This document shows positions 28,290 to 36,791 of a stretch of DNA of 64,000 nucleotides, one piece after another (position 1 is the first letter of the stretch; each line of letters begins with the position of its first letter). Source of the DNA: Methylocella tundrae (GTDB lineage Bacteria; Pseudomonadota; Alphaproteobacteria; Rhizobiales; Beijerinckiaceae). The notes beneath the pieces are model-generated. The model was given only the letters and a program-made list of their open reading frames with translations, did no database searches and was not told the origin of the DNA. Location of the stretch: contig NZ_CABFMQ020000068.1 in the NCBI RefSeq assembly GCF_901905185.1, positions 1-64,000 on the forward strand, written 5' to 3'. The position numbers were made by a program, and so were the translations under genes.

Positions 28290-29081
28290 ATGCAGACCGT
28301 CACGGTGAACGACGTCGCCATCCCGCACGCGACCATCGCAAGGGAAGTGCAGAACCACCAGGCAGAGTCGCCCGCCGTCGCGTGGGAACAGGCGACCCGG
28401 GCCCTGGTCATTCGCGAATTGCTACTTCAACGTGCGCGTGCGCTGGATCTTGTGGCCGATCCACGTACCGAGGACGGCGCGCGGGAGACCGACGAAGAAT
28501 CGCTGATCCGGTTGCTGCTGGAACGTGAGGTCATCACGCCAAAGGCCGATGACGCCGTCTGCCGCCGCTACTACGACAGCAACCCGGCGCGTTTCCGCAG
28601 CCCGGATCTGTTCGAGCCGGCGCATATCCTGTTCAAGGCTCGCCGCGACGATACCGATGCCTACGCTAAGGCCGAGGCCCAGGCTGCCGCGGTCCTCGCG
28701 GATCTCCAGCAGCACCCGGGCAGGTTCGACAGCCTGGCGCGCAGCCTGTCCGACTGCTCGTCCGCGACGGAAGGTGGGCGGCTGGGACAGATCGTGCGGG
28801 GCGAGACGACCCCCGAGTTCGAGACATTTCTGGTTGCCATGGAACCTGGCCAAATCTGCCCAACACCGGTGCGCACGCGCTATGGCATGCACGTTCTCCG
28901 TCTGGACCGCAGGATCGCGGGCGAGACTTTGCCGTTCGACGCCGTCCGCACCCAGATCGCCACCTATCTGGAAGATCGCACATGGCGCCGCGCGGTTGCG
29001 CAATATATCGCGCTGGTGGCGGGGCAGGCGCGGATCGCCGGGTTTGATCTGCCGGCCGCCACCTCGCCGCTCGTGCAATAG
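28290..29081 (+). CDS. Parvulin-type peptidyl-prolyl isomerase of the nar operon
   Basis: A 263-aa PpiC/NifM-like protein. The rotamase domain spans about residues 110-205: FEPAHILFKARRDDTD, FDSLARSLSDCSSATEGGRL, and YGMHVLRLDRR at its end. The N-terminal ~100 residues are helical, as in NifM/SurA-type chaperones, but there is no signal peptide, so it is cytoplasmic. It starts 3 bases after narI. Parvulins in this place occur in several nar operons and are thought to help fold the reductase; direct evidence is not in the sequence. Confidence 0.88.
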   Translation: MQTVTVNDVAIPHATIAREVQNHQAESPAVAWEQATRALVIRELLLQRARALDLVADPRTEDGARETDEESLIRLLLEREVITPKADDAVCRRYYDSNPARFRSPDLFEPAHILFKARRDDTDAYAKAEAQAAAVLADLQQHPGRFDSLARSLSDCSSATEGGRLGQIVRGETTPEFETFLVAMEPGQICPTPVRTRYGMHVLRLDRRIAGETLPFDAVRTQIATYLEDRTWRRAVAQYIALVAGQARIAGFDLPAATSPLVQ

Positions 29082-29090
29082 GAGGCGAGC

Positions 29091-29435
29091 ATGCTCGGCA
29101 ACATTCTGGGCGCCCTGACGGATGCCGCCTCGGCCGCGGAAGCCCTGGCTGCCGTCGGCGACCCTGGCTTGGTAGAGCGTGTCTGGCTGGGCGCCGCGGC
29201 CGAAGGCGTCGGCGTCGGCGAATTCGTGGCCAGCACGGTCCGCCAAATGCTCGACTATGCGGAGGAGGATATGTGGCTGGATCTTCTCGGCCGCATGTCA
29301 GGCTCGCCGCGACCCGGCGTCGCGGCATTGGAGGCCATGCTGGCCCGCGCCTTTCCCGAACCAGCCATCAGCCGCTCGCGCGCCGGCTTGCCCGCGTCCT
29401 TCGTCAGAAGGGTAAAATTTCCTTCACAACAATAA
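29091..29435 (+). CDS. Small conserved protein at the end of the nar operon
   Basis: A 114-aa protein with AGGAGG seven bases before its ATG and 9 bases after the ppiase stop, so it belongs to the operon. Ala/Gly-rich, predicted mostly helical (ALTDAASAAEALAAVGDP, GVGVGEFVASTVRQMLDYAE), with no signal peptide and no recognised domain. I recall similar short genes trailing nar-ppiase operons but cannot name a family. A role in reductase maturation is only a guess from position. Confidence 0.7.
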   Translation: MLGNILGALTDAASAAEALAAVGDPGLVERVWLGAAAEGVGVGEFVASTVRQMLDYAEEDMWLDLLGRMSGSPRPGVAALEAMLARAFPEPAISRSRAGLPASFVRRVKFPSQQ

Positions 29436-29613
29436 CAATCGCGTGACGCCAGAGGGACAGGTAAAGGAGCCTGACTGTAGCTGCACAATAGAACGAGAGC
29501 CAAATTATAATAAAGATCTGACTTTCATGGAATACAGCGCCGGGTCTCCATCCTTATGTTTCCGCGGGCCAAAGAAATTGGTCCATGAACAAGACGAAAC
29601 ATAAGGGGGAAAC

Positions 29614-31311
29614 ATGTTCAAGCTGTCGAAGCTATGGCGAAGCGCGCCCTTACGCGCCGATACGTCACGAAGATCAAGGAAAACCAATCTCGGCCTCAGC
29701 CTCATATTTGCGGCTGGAGCGATGTGCGCGTCCTGGCACGGCGCAGCCGCCGCGCCCGGTCCGATCGTCACCACCAAGGAAGGAAGAGTCCAGGGCTTCA
29801 TCCAAAATGGCGTCGCCCAGTTCCTCGGTGTTCCTTTCGCCGAGCCGCCAGTCGGCAATCTGCGCTGGAGGCCGCCGCGCAAGCATGCGCCCTGGACCAG
29901 CGTTCTAAAGGCGACGTCCTACGCTCCCATCTGCGCGCAGATCACGACGCTCGGCGTGTTCGCGGGCCCCGCGAACAATAACGAGGATTGCCTTTATCTG
30001 AACGTCTTTACTCCGAACCTTGATCCTTCCGCGAGGCTTCCGGTCATCTTCTGGATTCACGGCGGCGGCAATTTCGACGGCGAGACTCCCGGCTACGACG
30101 GGAGCAAGCTGGCCGCGCAAGGCCACACGGTTGTCGTCTCCGTTGAGTACCGGTTGAACCTTATGGGCTGGCTCGCGCATCCCGCGCTGGATGCCGAAGG
30201 TCATCTCTTCGGCAACTACGGCATTCTCGACCAGCAGCTCGCGCTGAAATGGGTGAAGCACAACATCGCTCAGTTCGGCGGCGACAAGAACAACGTCACA
30301 GTCGGCGGCCAGTCCGCGGGCGCGGTGGACACCGGCCTCGCCATGGTATCGCCGCTGGCCGCCGGCCTATTCCACCGCGGCATCTGCGAAAGCTTCTGCC
30401 CCAGCACGGTGCCGACGCTGGCGTCCGCCGAGGCGACCGGCGTCGCCTTCTCGGTCGCGGCCGGCTGCGGCTCCGGCACGGACGCGGCTACCGCCAAATG
30501 TCTGCGCAGCCTGACCGCGGCGCAGGTTGAGGCGCTTGCAGGAACCGCGAGCGCCACAAGTCAATACATAGTCGGCCCCATGCAGGACGGCACGGTCATA
30601 CCCGAGCAGCCGATCACCGCCTTTACCAACGGCCATTTCAACCATGTGCCCCTGATCAACGGGAACGTGACGGACGAAACAAACTTTGGCCTCGCCATTA
30701 CGGAATACTTCTCGGGGCCGCCGCGCACACCGCCCACTGCGGCGCAATATTTGAACTACGTCAACACCACCTTTGTCCCGCCCCGTTATCCGGCCGGGTC
30801 GGCGGCGAGGGTTCTGGTCCGCTACCCGCTCAGCGCTTTCGCGACCCCGCAACTGGCCTGGGATAGGGTGGGGACAGATTCGGGAATATGCGGTCAACGG
30901 CGAATCGACAGAGTCCTGGCTCCGCAGATACCGGTCTATGCGTATGAATTCTCCGACCAGACGGCGCCGTTCTACTTCCCGAAAATGCCTGGGTTCCTCT
31001 CTCTCGCCTACCACACCGCCGACATCCAGTATCTGTTCCCGTTGTGGCATGGCGGACCGGACGGAATTCAGCATCCGCTCAACAACAAGCAGGAGGATCT
31101 CTCCGACCAGCTCGTAGCCGCCTGGACGAATTTCGCCTGGACCGGCAACCCGAACGGGCTCGGCAACTACCCCTGGCCGCGCTACACGAACAACGCGGTC
31201 AAGCCGGCCTGGCTGATTGAGGATCTCCCCGTCCTGTCGACGCTGACGGACACGCAGTACTCGGCGCTCCGTAAATGCAATTTCTGGGATTCCCTCACTG
31301 TAACCAACTGA
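29614..31311 (+). CDS. Secreted type-B carboxylesterase
   Basis: A 565-aa esterase/lipase of the carboxylesterase type-B family. The N-terminus has a long basic lead and a hydrophobic segment (GLSLIFAAGAMCASWHG, then AAAAPG) fitting export. The nucleophile is Ser234 in TVGGQSAGAV; the oxyanion-hole loop is FWIHGGGNFDGETPGYDG; the acid is probably in NGNVTDETNF, and the His in SLAYHTADIQYLF. Cys pairs typical of the family are present. GGGGGAAAC precedes ATG 29614. It stands alone between the nar operon and a GspC-like gene; the substrate is unknown. Confidence 0.92.
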   Translation: MFKLSKLWRSAPLRADTSRRSRKTNLGLSLIFAAGAMCASWHGAAAAPGPIVTTKEGRVQGFIQNGVAQFLGVPFAEPPVGNLRWRPPRKHAPWTSVLKATSYAPICAQITTLGVFAGPANNNEDCLYLNVFTPNLDPSARLPVIFWIHGGGNFDGETPGYDGSKLAAQGHTVVVSVEYRLNLMGWLAHPALDAEGHLFGNYGILDQQLALKWVKHNIAQFGGDKNNVTVGGQSAGAVDTGLAMVSPLAAGLFHRGICESFCPSTVPTLASAEATGVAFSVAAGCGSGTDAATAKCLRSLTAAQVEALAGTASATSQYIVGPMQDGTVIPEQPITAFTNGHFNHVPLINGNVTDETNFGLAITEYFSGPPRTPPTAAQYLNYVNTTFVPPRYPAGSAARVLVRYPLSAFATPQLAWDRVGTDSGICGQRRIDRVLAPQIPVYAYEFSDQTAPFYFPKMPGFLSLAYHTADIQYLFPLWHGGPDGIQHPLNNKQEDLSDQLVAAWTNFAWTGNPNGLGNYPWPRYTNNAVKPAWLIEDLPVLSTLTDTQYSALRKCNFWDSLTVTN

Positions 31312-31370
31312 GTCAGTGTGAGTTTTGGTCATACGCGTCAAGCCGGCAAGGCTGACGCCAAAACAACAAA

Positions 31371-31398
31371 GGTGACGGCCATGGTCATGGCCGTCACC
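31371..31398. repeat. Near-perfect 28-base inverted repeat
   Basis: GGTGACGGCCATG and CATGGCCGTCACC (13 bases each) are separated by only two bases (GT), about 60 bases after the esterase stop. No T-run follows, so it may be a terminator-like hairpin or a protein-binding palindrome. Confidence 0.6.
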
Positions 31399-31563
31399 TC
31401 GTCACATCGTTCATCTCCATGCCCAGCGGTGTCGATAGGATTAGTCATTTGCCTTCCCACCGGGGCCGCCGTATCGTCAAAAGCGGTCGCACCACGTCAG
31501 TCAAGTGCGGCGGCAATTGACGGCCCTGAAATCGATGGCTCTGGTCAACTGGCAGGGTAGAAA

Positions 31564-32262
31564 ATGAAATCGCGCGGATGGGCCATTCTCATTGCGGCTG
31601 TGGGGCCGTTTTACGCCGGCGGCGCCAACTGCCAAGCGCTCGGCCCGAGCAGGCAAGGAGCTGGCCAGGCGCAAGATGAGCAAAGCGCCATGGCGGGGGG
31701 CCCTGCCGGAGCGCAGCTTGCCGATTCAGGGTCCCTGCGCGAAGCCGCCGTGACGCCCGTCCCACGCCCACGGTTCAATGGCAATCCGCTTTGGGCGACT
31801 CCGCTGGAATCTTTGCGCATGACCCGTGAGCGGCCCCTTTTTTCGGCCTCGCGCCGTCCTCCCCCTCCGATCGCCGCGGCGGCGCCAAAGGTTGTCGCTC
31901 CGACGTCAGCCGAATCGGCGGCGCCGGAAAACCCGGGGATCACTCTCGTCGGCGTCGTGCATGGCGCCGACGTCGATCTGGGCGTTTTCGTCGACGACAC
32001 AGATAAATCTCTCCTTCGGCTTCGCGTTGGCCAAGCCATCCGCGGGTGGGTCGTTCATAACGTGGATGTCAGAACGACAACGCTTGAAAAAGCCGACGAG
32101 CAAGTGAAGCTGGAGCTGCCTGCGCGCAGCACGGAGACGGCTGGCTCGCCGCCTGCCGTGACGGTAGAGACGGCCGCCTCGCCGCAGCCCGGCACAGCCG
32201 CTGTGGCCCAAAGGAGTGCGGTCGGACGATTCAAACAATTCGCGACGGCCGGCCGGCCATAG
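31564..32262 (+). CDS. GspC/GspN-like type II secretion-related protein (orphan)
   Basis: A 232-aa protein with an N-terminal signal or anchor (RGWAILIAAVGPFYAGGA), a Pro/Ala-rich linker, and a GspC HR-like region: PLWATPLESLRMTRERPLFS, then PGITLVGVVHGADVDLGVFV, LRLRVGQAIRGWVVHNVDV and VKLELP. This resembles the periplasmic domain of GspC/XcpP or short GspN-like proteins of alphaproteobacteria. No other secretion gene lies nearby, so it is either an orphan partner of a remote system or has another role. Probably inner-membrane anchored, facing the periplasm. Confidence 0.72.
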   Translation: MKSRGWAILIAAVGPFYAGGANCQALGPSRQGAGQAQDEQSAMAGGPAGAQLADSGSLREAAVTPVPRPRFNGNPLWATPLESLRMTRERPLFSASRRPPPPIAAAAPKVVAPTSAESAAPENPGITLVGVVHGADVDLGVFVDDTDKSLLRLRVGQAIRGWVVHNVDVRTTTLEKADEQVKLELPARSTETAGSPPAVTVETAASPQPGTAAVAQRSAVGRFKQFATAGRP

Positions 32263-32390
32263 GTCATCGCGAAGCCAAGCGAAGCTCGGGGTAAGCCAAA
32301 TGCCCGGCGCGCCAGCGCGTGAGGCGGCCGCCAGTCGCCAAGACGAACGCAGCCCTTCGCCTTGGGGTCGGTCTTGTCTTTACAAATCGT

Positions 32391-32416
32391 GCGCCGGTTC
32401 GAACCCTGTCGGCACC
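32391..32416 (+). other. tRNA 3'-end-like sequence
   Basis: GCCGG-TTCGAAC-CCTGT resembles a T-arm (one mismatch, one wobble), followed by CGGCACC like an acceptor strand, but no CCA and no matching 5' half (GGTGCCG) is seen upstream. It may be a decayed att remnant of another element. Confidence 0.3.
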
Positions 32417-32564
32417 GTGACCGCCGTTCCTGGGCATAGAAAGACAGCGATGGGCCACCGCGGCGGCCAGCGATTTTCGGCAAAGCGGAAATGAACTCTT
32501 GGGCTGCTTGCGCGTTCTCTTCGCGGTGAAACGCGCGGACGCCTGATGGGCGTTGGAGAGTTCA

Positions 32565-32813
32565 ATGAAAGAGCTTGGGAAAGTCGTCGTCGGTGCGGCG
32601 GTCGCCTGCGCCTTTTCGAGCGGGGCCATCGCTCAAGTTCGCACCTTCGGGCCAGCGGCTCCCTACCTCGTGACGGGCCGAAGCGTCAGCGTGCCGCCCT
32701 ATGAGCATCACGCTGAAAAACCCTACGAACAGGCGGGCGCGCAAGGGCGATTGGACTCTGGATCTGGCGCCGGCCAGACCGAGACGCCGAGCGGCGAGAC
32801 GCCGTCCCGGTAG
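32565..32813 (+). CDS. Small exported protein of unknown function
   Basis: An 82-aa frame with a clear signal peptide (MKELGKVVVGAAVACAFSSG, then AIAQ, cleavage near residue 24). The mature part is short, Pro/Gly-rich and polar (FGPAAPYLVTGRSVSVPPYE). ATG 32565 is preceded by GGAGAG. No domain is recognised and no operon partner is apparent. Likely real given the signal peptide and spacing, but unproven. Confidence 0.55.
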   Translation: MKELGKVVVGAAVACAFSSGAIAQVRTFGPAAPYLVTGRSVSVPPYEHHAEKPYEQAGAQGRLDSGSGAGQTETPSGETPSR

Positions 32814-32910
32814 GTCTTGCCGCCGTCGCTCCGGCGCGGGGAAAGCGATTGCAACCAACGCCCGGACATCCCCGGGCGCCGCTTGGGCGCGTGTAGGACA
32901 AACGGGCGCG

Positions 32911-33288
32911 TCAGACAAACGTCCATAATCTGTGCGCAAGAAACGTCCACAGCACGACGATGCCCGTGGTCGCGACCTGCGCCGGCAGATAAGGCGCGCC
33001 AGCCACCTTTACAAACAGCGTCATGAACAGATAGGTCAGCGCCGCGGCCCCCACGGCGACCAGCGCGAAGCGCCCGCCCGCGCGCCGATGCGGCAGGTGC
33101 GAACGAAATGTGTGGCGGCGATTCAGCGCATAAGAGACGATCGCGCCCGCGATGCTTCCGGCCAGGGCCGCCGGAGGCGCCGCCGCATGGGCCAGCTCGA
33201 CCAGTCCGATCAAGATTGAATAGTGGACGCTCGTGGCGACGAGGCCGACGCCGGTGAAAGATGAAAACTGGCGCAAAAGCTGAGGCAT
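32911..33288 (-). CDS. GtrA-family membrane protein
   Basis: A 125-aa protein with four hydrophobic helices (FTGVGLVATSVHYSILIGLV, LAGSIAGAIVSYALNRRHTF, FALVAVGAAALTYLFMTLFV, VATTGIVVLWTFLAHRLWTF). YALNRRHTFR after helix 2 and the terminal HRLWTF are hallmarks of the GtrA/DPMS family, which moves lipid-linked sugars across the inner membrane or aids glycosyltransferases. Start ATG 33288 (MPQLLRQ); ATG 33303 is an alternative. No glycosyltransferase gene is adjacent. Confidence 0.85.
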   Translation of the reverse strand: MPQLLRQFSSFTGVGLVATSVHYSILIGLVELAHAAAPPAALAGSIAGAIVSYALNRRHTFRSHLPHRRAGGRFALVAVGAAALTYLFMTLFVKVAGAPYLPAQVATTGIVVLWTFLAHRLWTFV

Positions 33289-33423
33289 CGCTATAGATCG
33301 CATCTCCGGTGGAATCGTTCGAATCCAGCGGGATTGTCGTGTCTTAATGATTGCCGCGCTTTGCGGCGTTGGTCCGGCCGCACCCGAACGCGGATTTGGC
33401 TGGATCGTCAAGGAGGAAATCCA

Positions 33424-33921
33424 ATGAACGCAATTTTTCGGCCGAGGCTGGCCGCATGGCTTGCTGGCGCCGCCTTGATCGGCATGATGGCCGGCGGAGC
33501 CGAAGCGCGTCCGCGCGCTGGACTGCTCGAATGCAATGTTTCGTCTGGCATTGGCTTCATCGTCACCTCGAACCGGGCTTTGTCCTGCGTCCTCACTCCG
33601 CGCCGCGGTCCGCGGCAATATTATGTCGGAACCATTCGCAATTTCGGCCTTGACCTCGGCTTCACGTCTGGCGGCCGGTTTGTCTGGGCTGTGTTCACCG
33701 CGGGCAGCGCCCTGCCGCCATTTGCGCTGGCGGGCGAATTCGTTGGCGCGAGCGGCGGCGCCTCGTTCGGCGGCGGCGTCACCGCCAATGTCCTCGTCGG
33801 CGGCAACAACAGGTCGATCAGCCTTCAGCCTCTCTCGCTTGGCGTGCAGGCCGGCGTCAACCTTTCGGCCGGAGTTGGCGCCCTCTCTCTCGAACCGAGC
33901 GCCCCGCCGCCCGGTCGCTGA
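33424..33921 (+). CDS. DUF992 exported protein
   Basis: A 165-aa protein with a signal peptide (WLAGAALIGMMAGGAEA, cleavage near 28) and a DUF992 domain: RAGLLECNVSSGIGFIVTSN, ALSCVLTP, YYVGTIRNFGLDLGFTSGG, and VLVGGNNRSISLQPLSL at the end. Two conserved Cys residues probably form a disulfide. The family is confined mainly to Hyphomicrobiales and has no known function; members are periplasmic or outer-surface proteins. ATG 33424 follows AAGGAGG. Confidence 0.88.
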   Translation: MNAIFRPRLAAWLAGAALIGMMAGGAEARPRAGLLECNVSSGIGFIVTSNRALSCVLTPRRGPRQYYVGTIRNFGLDLGFTSGGRFVWAVFTAGSALPPFALAGEFVGASGGASFGGGVTANVLVGGNNRSISLQPLSLGVQAGVNLSAGVGALSLEPSAPPPGR

Positions 33922-34014
33922 TCCCCGGGCGAAGGCCCAAGGTTGCGGCCGGGGCTTCGGCTGAATAGATTTCAAATCTGGCCGCCCCGACCGCTCAACC
34001 GTCGAGAAGATTTC

Positions 34015-35013
34015 ATGTCCGTTTCCCCCTCCAGAGGGACCCCCCATGCTCAAGGGTCCTCGCACGCGAAAGTGATCATCATAGGGTCGGGTCCCGCCGG
34101 CTATACGGCGGCGATTTACGCCGCACGCGCGCTGCTGGAGCCCGTGCTGATCGCCGGTTTTGAGGCTGGCGGCCAGCTGATGATCACAACGGACGTCGAA
34201 AATTATCCCGGTTTCGCCGAGCCTATTCAGGGTCCCTGGCTGATGGAGCAGATGAAGGCTCAGGCTGAGAATGTCGGAACCCACATGATCTCGGACCATA
34301 TTGTCAAGGTCGAGCTTGGTCATCATCCTTTTCGTCTTTTCGGAGACAGCGGAGAGGCCTACGTCTGCGACGCCCTGATCATCGCGACGGGCGCCAAGGC
34401 CAAGTGGCTGGGCCTGCCCTCGGAAGACAAGTTCAAGGGCTATGGCGTTTCGGCCTGCGCCACCTGCGACGGATTTTTCTATCGCGGCAAGGACGTGATC
34501 GTCGTCGGCGGCGGCAATTCGGCGGTCGAGGAGGCGCTCTATCTCAGCCATCTCGCTTCCAAGGTGACGGTGGTGCATCGCGGCTCCGCCTTCAGGGCCG
34601 AGCGGATCTTGCAGGAGCGGCTGTTAAAGCGGCCGAACGTCGAAATTGTTTGGGATCATGTGGTGCATGAAATCCACGGCTCGGAAGAACCTTTGGGCGT
34701 CACCCATGTCAGCCTGAAAAACGTCAAGACGGAGGCCGTCCGCGTTGATGATACGCATGGCGTTTTCGTCGCCATCGGCCATAAGCCGGCCTCCGATCTG
34801 TTCAGGGGCCAGCTCGACATCAAGCCGAACGGCTATATCAGGACAGAGCCGAATTCGACGGCGACGAGCGTGCCCGGCGTCTTCGCCGCGGGCGACGTCA
34901 CGGACGATATCTACCGCCAGGCGGTGACGGCGGCCGGAATGGGCTGCATGGCCGCGCTTGAAGTCGAGCGCTGGCTTGCCGCCGAGAATCACCGGCGCGT
35001 CGCGGCGGAATAA
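34015..35013 (+). CDS. trxB: Thioredoxin-disulfide reductase
   Basis: TrxB (332 aa) uses NADPH and FAD to keep thioredoxin reduced in the cytosol. The FAD-binding GSGPAGYTAAIYAARA motif is near residue 24, the redox-active pair is Cys148/Cys151 (SACATCDGFF), the NADPH-binding motif is VVGGGNSAVEEALYL, and the terminal FAD motif is GVFAAGDVTDDIYRQAVTAAG. ATG 34015 is preceded by GAGAAGA; the longer open frame from 33943 overlaps non-conserved sequence. A short extension of ~15 residues precedes the fold. Confidence 0.95.
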   Translation: MSVSPSRGTPHAQGSSHAKVIIIGSGPAGYTAAIYAARALLEPVLIAGFEAGGQLMITTDVENYPGFAEPIQGPWLMEQMKAQAENVGTHMISDHIVKVELGHHPFRLFGDSGEAYVCDALIIATGAKAKWLGLPSEDKFKGYGVSACATCDGFFYRGKDVIVVGGGNSAVEEALYLSHLASKVTVVHRGSAFRAERILQERLLKRPNVEIVWDHVVHEIHGSEEPLGVTHVSLKNVKTEAVRVDDTHGVFVAIGHKPASDLFRGQLDIKPNGYIRTEPNSTATSVPGVFAAGDVTDDIYRQAVTAAGMGCMAALEVERWLAAENHRRVAAE

Positions 35014-35145
35014 ATCGATCTCCGACTGGGCCGAAGGCTGGCGTTGCGGATTTTGAAATTCGGCTCATTCTCTTGTGATTAAAGAGCGAATCGCCGGTTT
35101 CAACGGCGTTTCTTGCGGGATGTTGACTACATTGAGGGGACCGCC

Positions 35146-35493
35146 ATGAGCTTCTGCCGTAAATCTATCCTCGCTTTATCATTCTGGGTCGCCGCCAGCC
35201 TCGCCGGGGCCGCCTTCGCGCAAACGGCTCAGCCAGCGGCCCCGGCCAAGGCGCCCCCGGCGGCGCCCAGTTCATCCATGTCGAAGGCGGCTCCGGCTCC
35301 CGCCGCGCTGCTCGACATCAATTCGGCGAGCGAGGCGGACCTTCAAGCCCTGCCCGGCATAGGCGACAAACGCGCCGCCGACATCATCAAGAACAGGCCC
35401 TACAAGGGCAAGGACGAGCTGGTGCAGAAAAAGATCATCCCGGCCGCCGTCTACGCCAAGATCAAGAGCCAGATCATCGCCAAGCAGAAGTAA
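35146..35493 (+). CDS. Exported helix-hairpin-helix protein (ComEA-like)
   Basis: A 115-aa protein with a signal peptide ([19 protein letters not shown]), a Pro/Ala-rich linker (~27-60) and a C-terminal helix-hairpin-helix domain: [39 protein letters not shown]. This matches ComEA-type and DUF655-like HhH proteins. ComEA binds incoming DNA in the periplasm during transformation; whether this small version does so is not shown. It stands alone downstream of trxB. Confidence 0.85.
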   Translation: MSFCRKSILALSFWVAASLAGAAFAQTAQPAAPAKAPPAAPSSSMSKAAPAPAALLDINSASEADLQALPGIGDKRAADIIKNRPYKGKDELVQKKIIPAAVYAKIKSQIIAKQK

Positions 35494-35510
35494 CATGGGC
35501 TCGTAAGAGC

Positions 35511-36152
35511 TCATTCGTCGCGGCTCAATATGCGATCTATGCCCTTCGCCATTTGAAGGGCGAAATAGGCGTAGCTGTCGGCGTTGCGGATGGCGAATTG
35601 GACCGGCAGCTTCTTATATTTGTCTGGATCATCCGATTCGGCTCCAGAGCGGTCGCGGTAAGCAAAATCCTGGAACGCGTCGCTGACGAAATGTGCGGAT
35701 TCATGGACAAGGCAATGGACCTGGCTTAACGCCCCGATGGAGAGATAATAGGGCGTTATGCGGAACGTTCCGTCCCTTTTCTGCGGCACAAAGGCGGGCG
35801 CCATCCCGGTATCTTCGTCGCCGCCGCCAGCGGGCGCATCAGTAAAGGCCGATGAGGCTTTGCCGAGCGCGGACAAGATATCGAAATAGCGGAAACGGAT
35901 TTCGATCAATATTCGGAGCGTCGGATCGGCCTCGTCGACGAAAGGCAGCAATGACAGAAGCTGATCGAGCGTGCTTGGAGCCGGCCCCAACTCAACATGG
36001 AAGTGGGTTTGCAGAGCCTTGAACTGACTGAGATTGGCGATTTCCGAACGGCGTCCGTTGAAGCCGATGACGGCGTTCAGCGCGTTGATCGAGGCGCCGA
36101 CCCAGCGCTGAGCCTCCGGGACATTGCCGAGAGCCTTCTCCTTTGGAGTCAT
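35511..36152 (-). CDS. Zincin-like protein (M35-type metallopeptidase fold)
   Basis: A 213-aa protein. VHCLVHESAHFVSDAFQD contains an HExxH zinc motif, and NADSYAYFALQMAKG later on supplies the downstream Asp typical of aspzincin/M35 peptidases (HExxH...D). There is no signal peptide. It follows the peptidoglycan-binding-like gene by 12 bases on the same strand, so the two are probably one operon or a split fusion. A secreted effector or cell-wall-targeted peptidase is possible, but the export route is unknown. Confidence 0.72.
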   Translation of the reverse strand: MTPKEKALGNVPEAQRWVGASINALNAVIGFNGRRSEIANLSQFKALQTHFHVELGPAPSTLDQLLSLLPFVDEADPTLRILIEIRFRYFDILSALGKASSAFTDAPAGGGDEDTGMAPAFVPQKRDGTFRITPYYLSIGALSQVHCLVHESAHFVSDAFQDFAYRDRSGAESDDPDKYKKLPVQFAIRNADSYAYFALQMAKGIDRILSRDE

Positions 36153-36164
36153 GGTCGCTGAGCC

Positions 36165-36554
36165 TTAAAGAGGCGGAATCGTATTGGCGCTGGTCGAACG
36201 GTTCTCGTCGCGGTTGCAAAGACGGTTGCCTTCGCTTTTTTCGAACTTCAACATCTCTTGGTCGAGAGAGGCGATGGTCATTTTTCCAACGATGTTGTCG
36301 GCCTGTGTCTGGTAGCTGTGATTGATGATCGAGCGCTTTTCTTTATACGCCTTTACGGCCGCCGCCGTGGAAGAGCCATAGGAAGACTGCTCGGTCTCGC
36401 CGGAATCGATCTTGGCGTCATCCAGCAGCATCAGGGCGGACTGGATTTTCAGAACATGTGCGCCGGAGGCGCCAAGCAAAACATGCGCGGAGTCCTGCCT
36501 CGCCGCCGTTTCAAGTTTGGCGTCGCCCTTGAAAAGCTTCGATTCCAGACTCAT
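36165..36554 (-). CDS. Peptidoglycan-binding-like domain protein
   Basis: A 129-aa protein with a PG_binding_1-like region: LGASGAHVLKIQSALMLLDD, SYGSSTAAAVKAYKEKR, then ADNIVGKMTIASLDQEM, matching the G..V..lQ..L....(Y)G..T..AV..fQ pattern. A ~25-residue insertion between the last two helices is unusual. No signal peptide is visible. It is directly followed by the zincin gene, and in other bacteria such domains are fused to peptidases in toxin-like proteins (from memory). Confidence 0.68.
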   Translation of the reverse strand: MSLESKLFKGDAKLETAARQDSAHVLLGASGAHVLKIQSALMLLDDAKIDSGETEQSSYGSSTAAAVKAYKEKRSIINHSYQTQADNIVGKMTIASLDQEMLKFEKSEGNRLCNRDENRSTSANTIPPL

Positions 36555-36791
36555 GCAGGCTCCCGACGGACTGGCGACGATGGAGGTTATCTTATACGCT
36601 CAAGGCAAGGGCGTCCCTCGAAGGCAAGCCCGTTCTATCGTCAGCTTCTGGCGCTTTTCCGCGCTAGCAGTCTGCGCCGCCATGTCGTCGTTCGTCAATC
36701 GTCACAGTCCTCTCTTATGAGAGGAATGATAATCCCCCCGCGGGATTGTCGTTTCCACGCGAAAGCGGCGCCCGTCGCAAAGGATCAACGG

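Noticed and set aside
31318..31560. 80-codon frame containing the 28-base palindrome
   Set aside because: Low-complexity Ser/Ala/Val content, no ribosome site, and the palindrome explains much of it.
32911..34578. 555-codon minus-strand frame opposite trxB and DUF992
   Set aside because: Only its last ~125 codons match a family (GtrA); the rest is antisense to trxB and the DUF992 gene.
36258..36791. Long 5' extension of the phosphomannomutase frame
   Set aside because: It is antisense to the peptidoglycan-binding-like gene and unrelated to the family, which starts at 36792.
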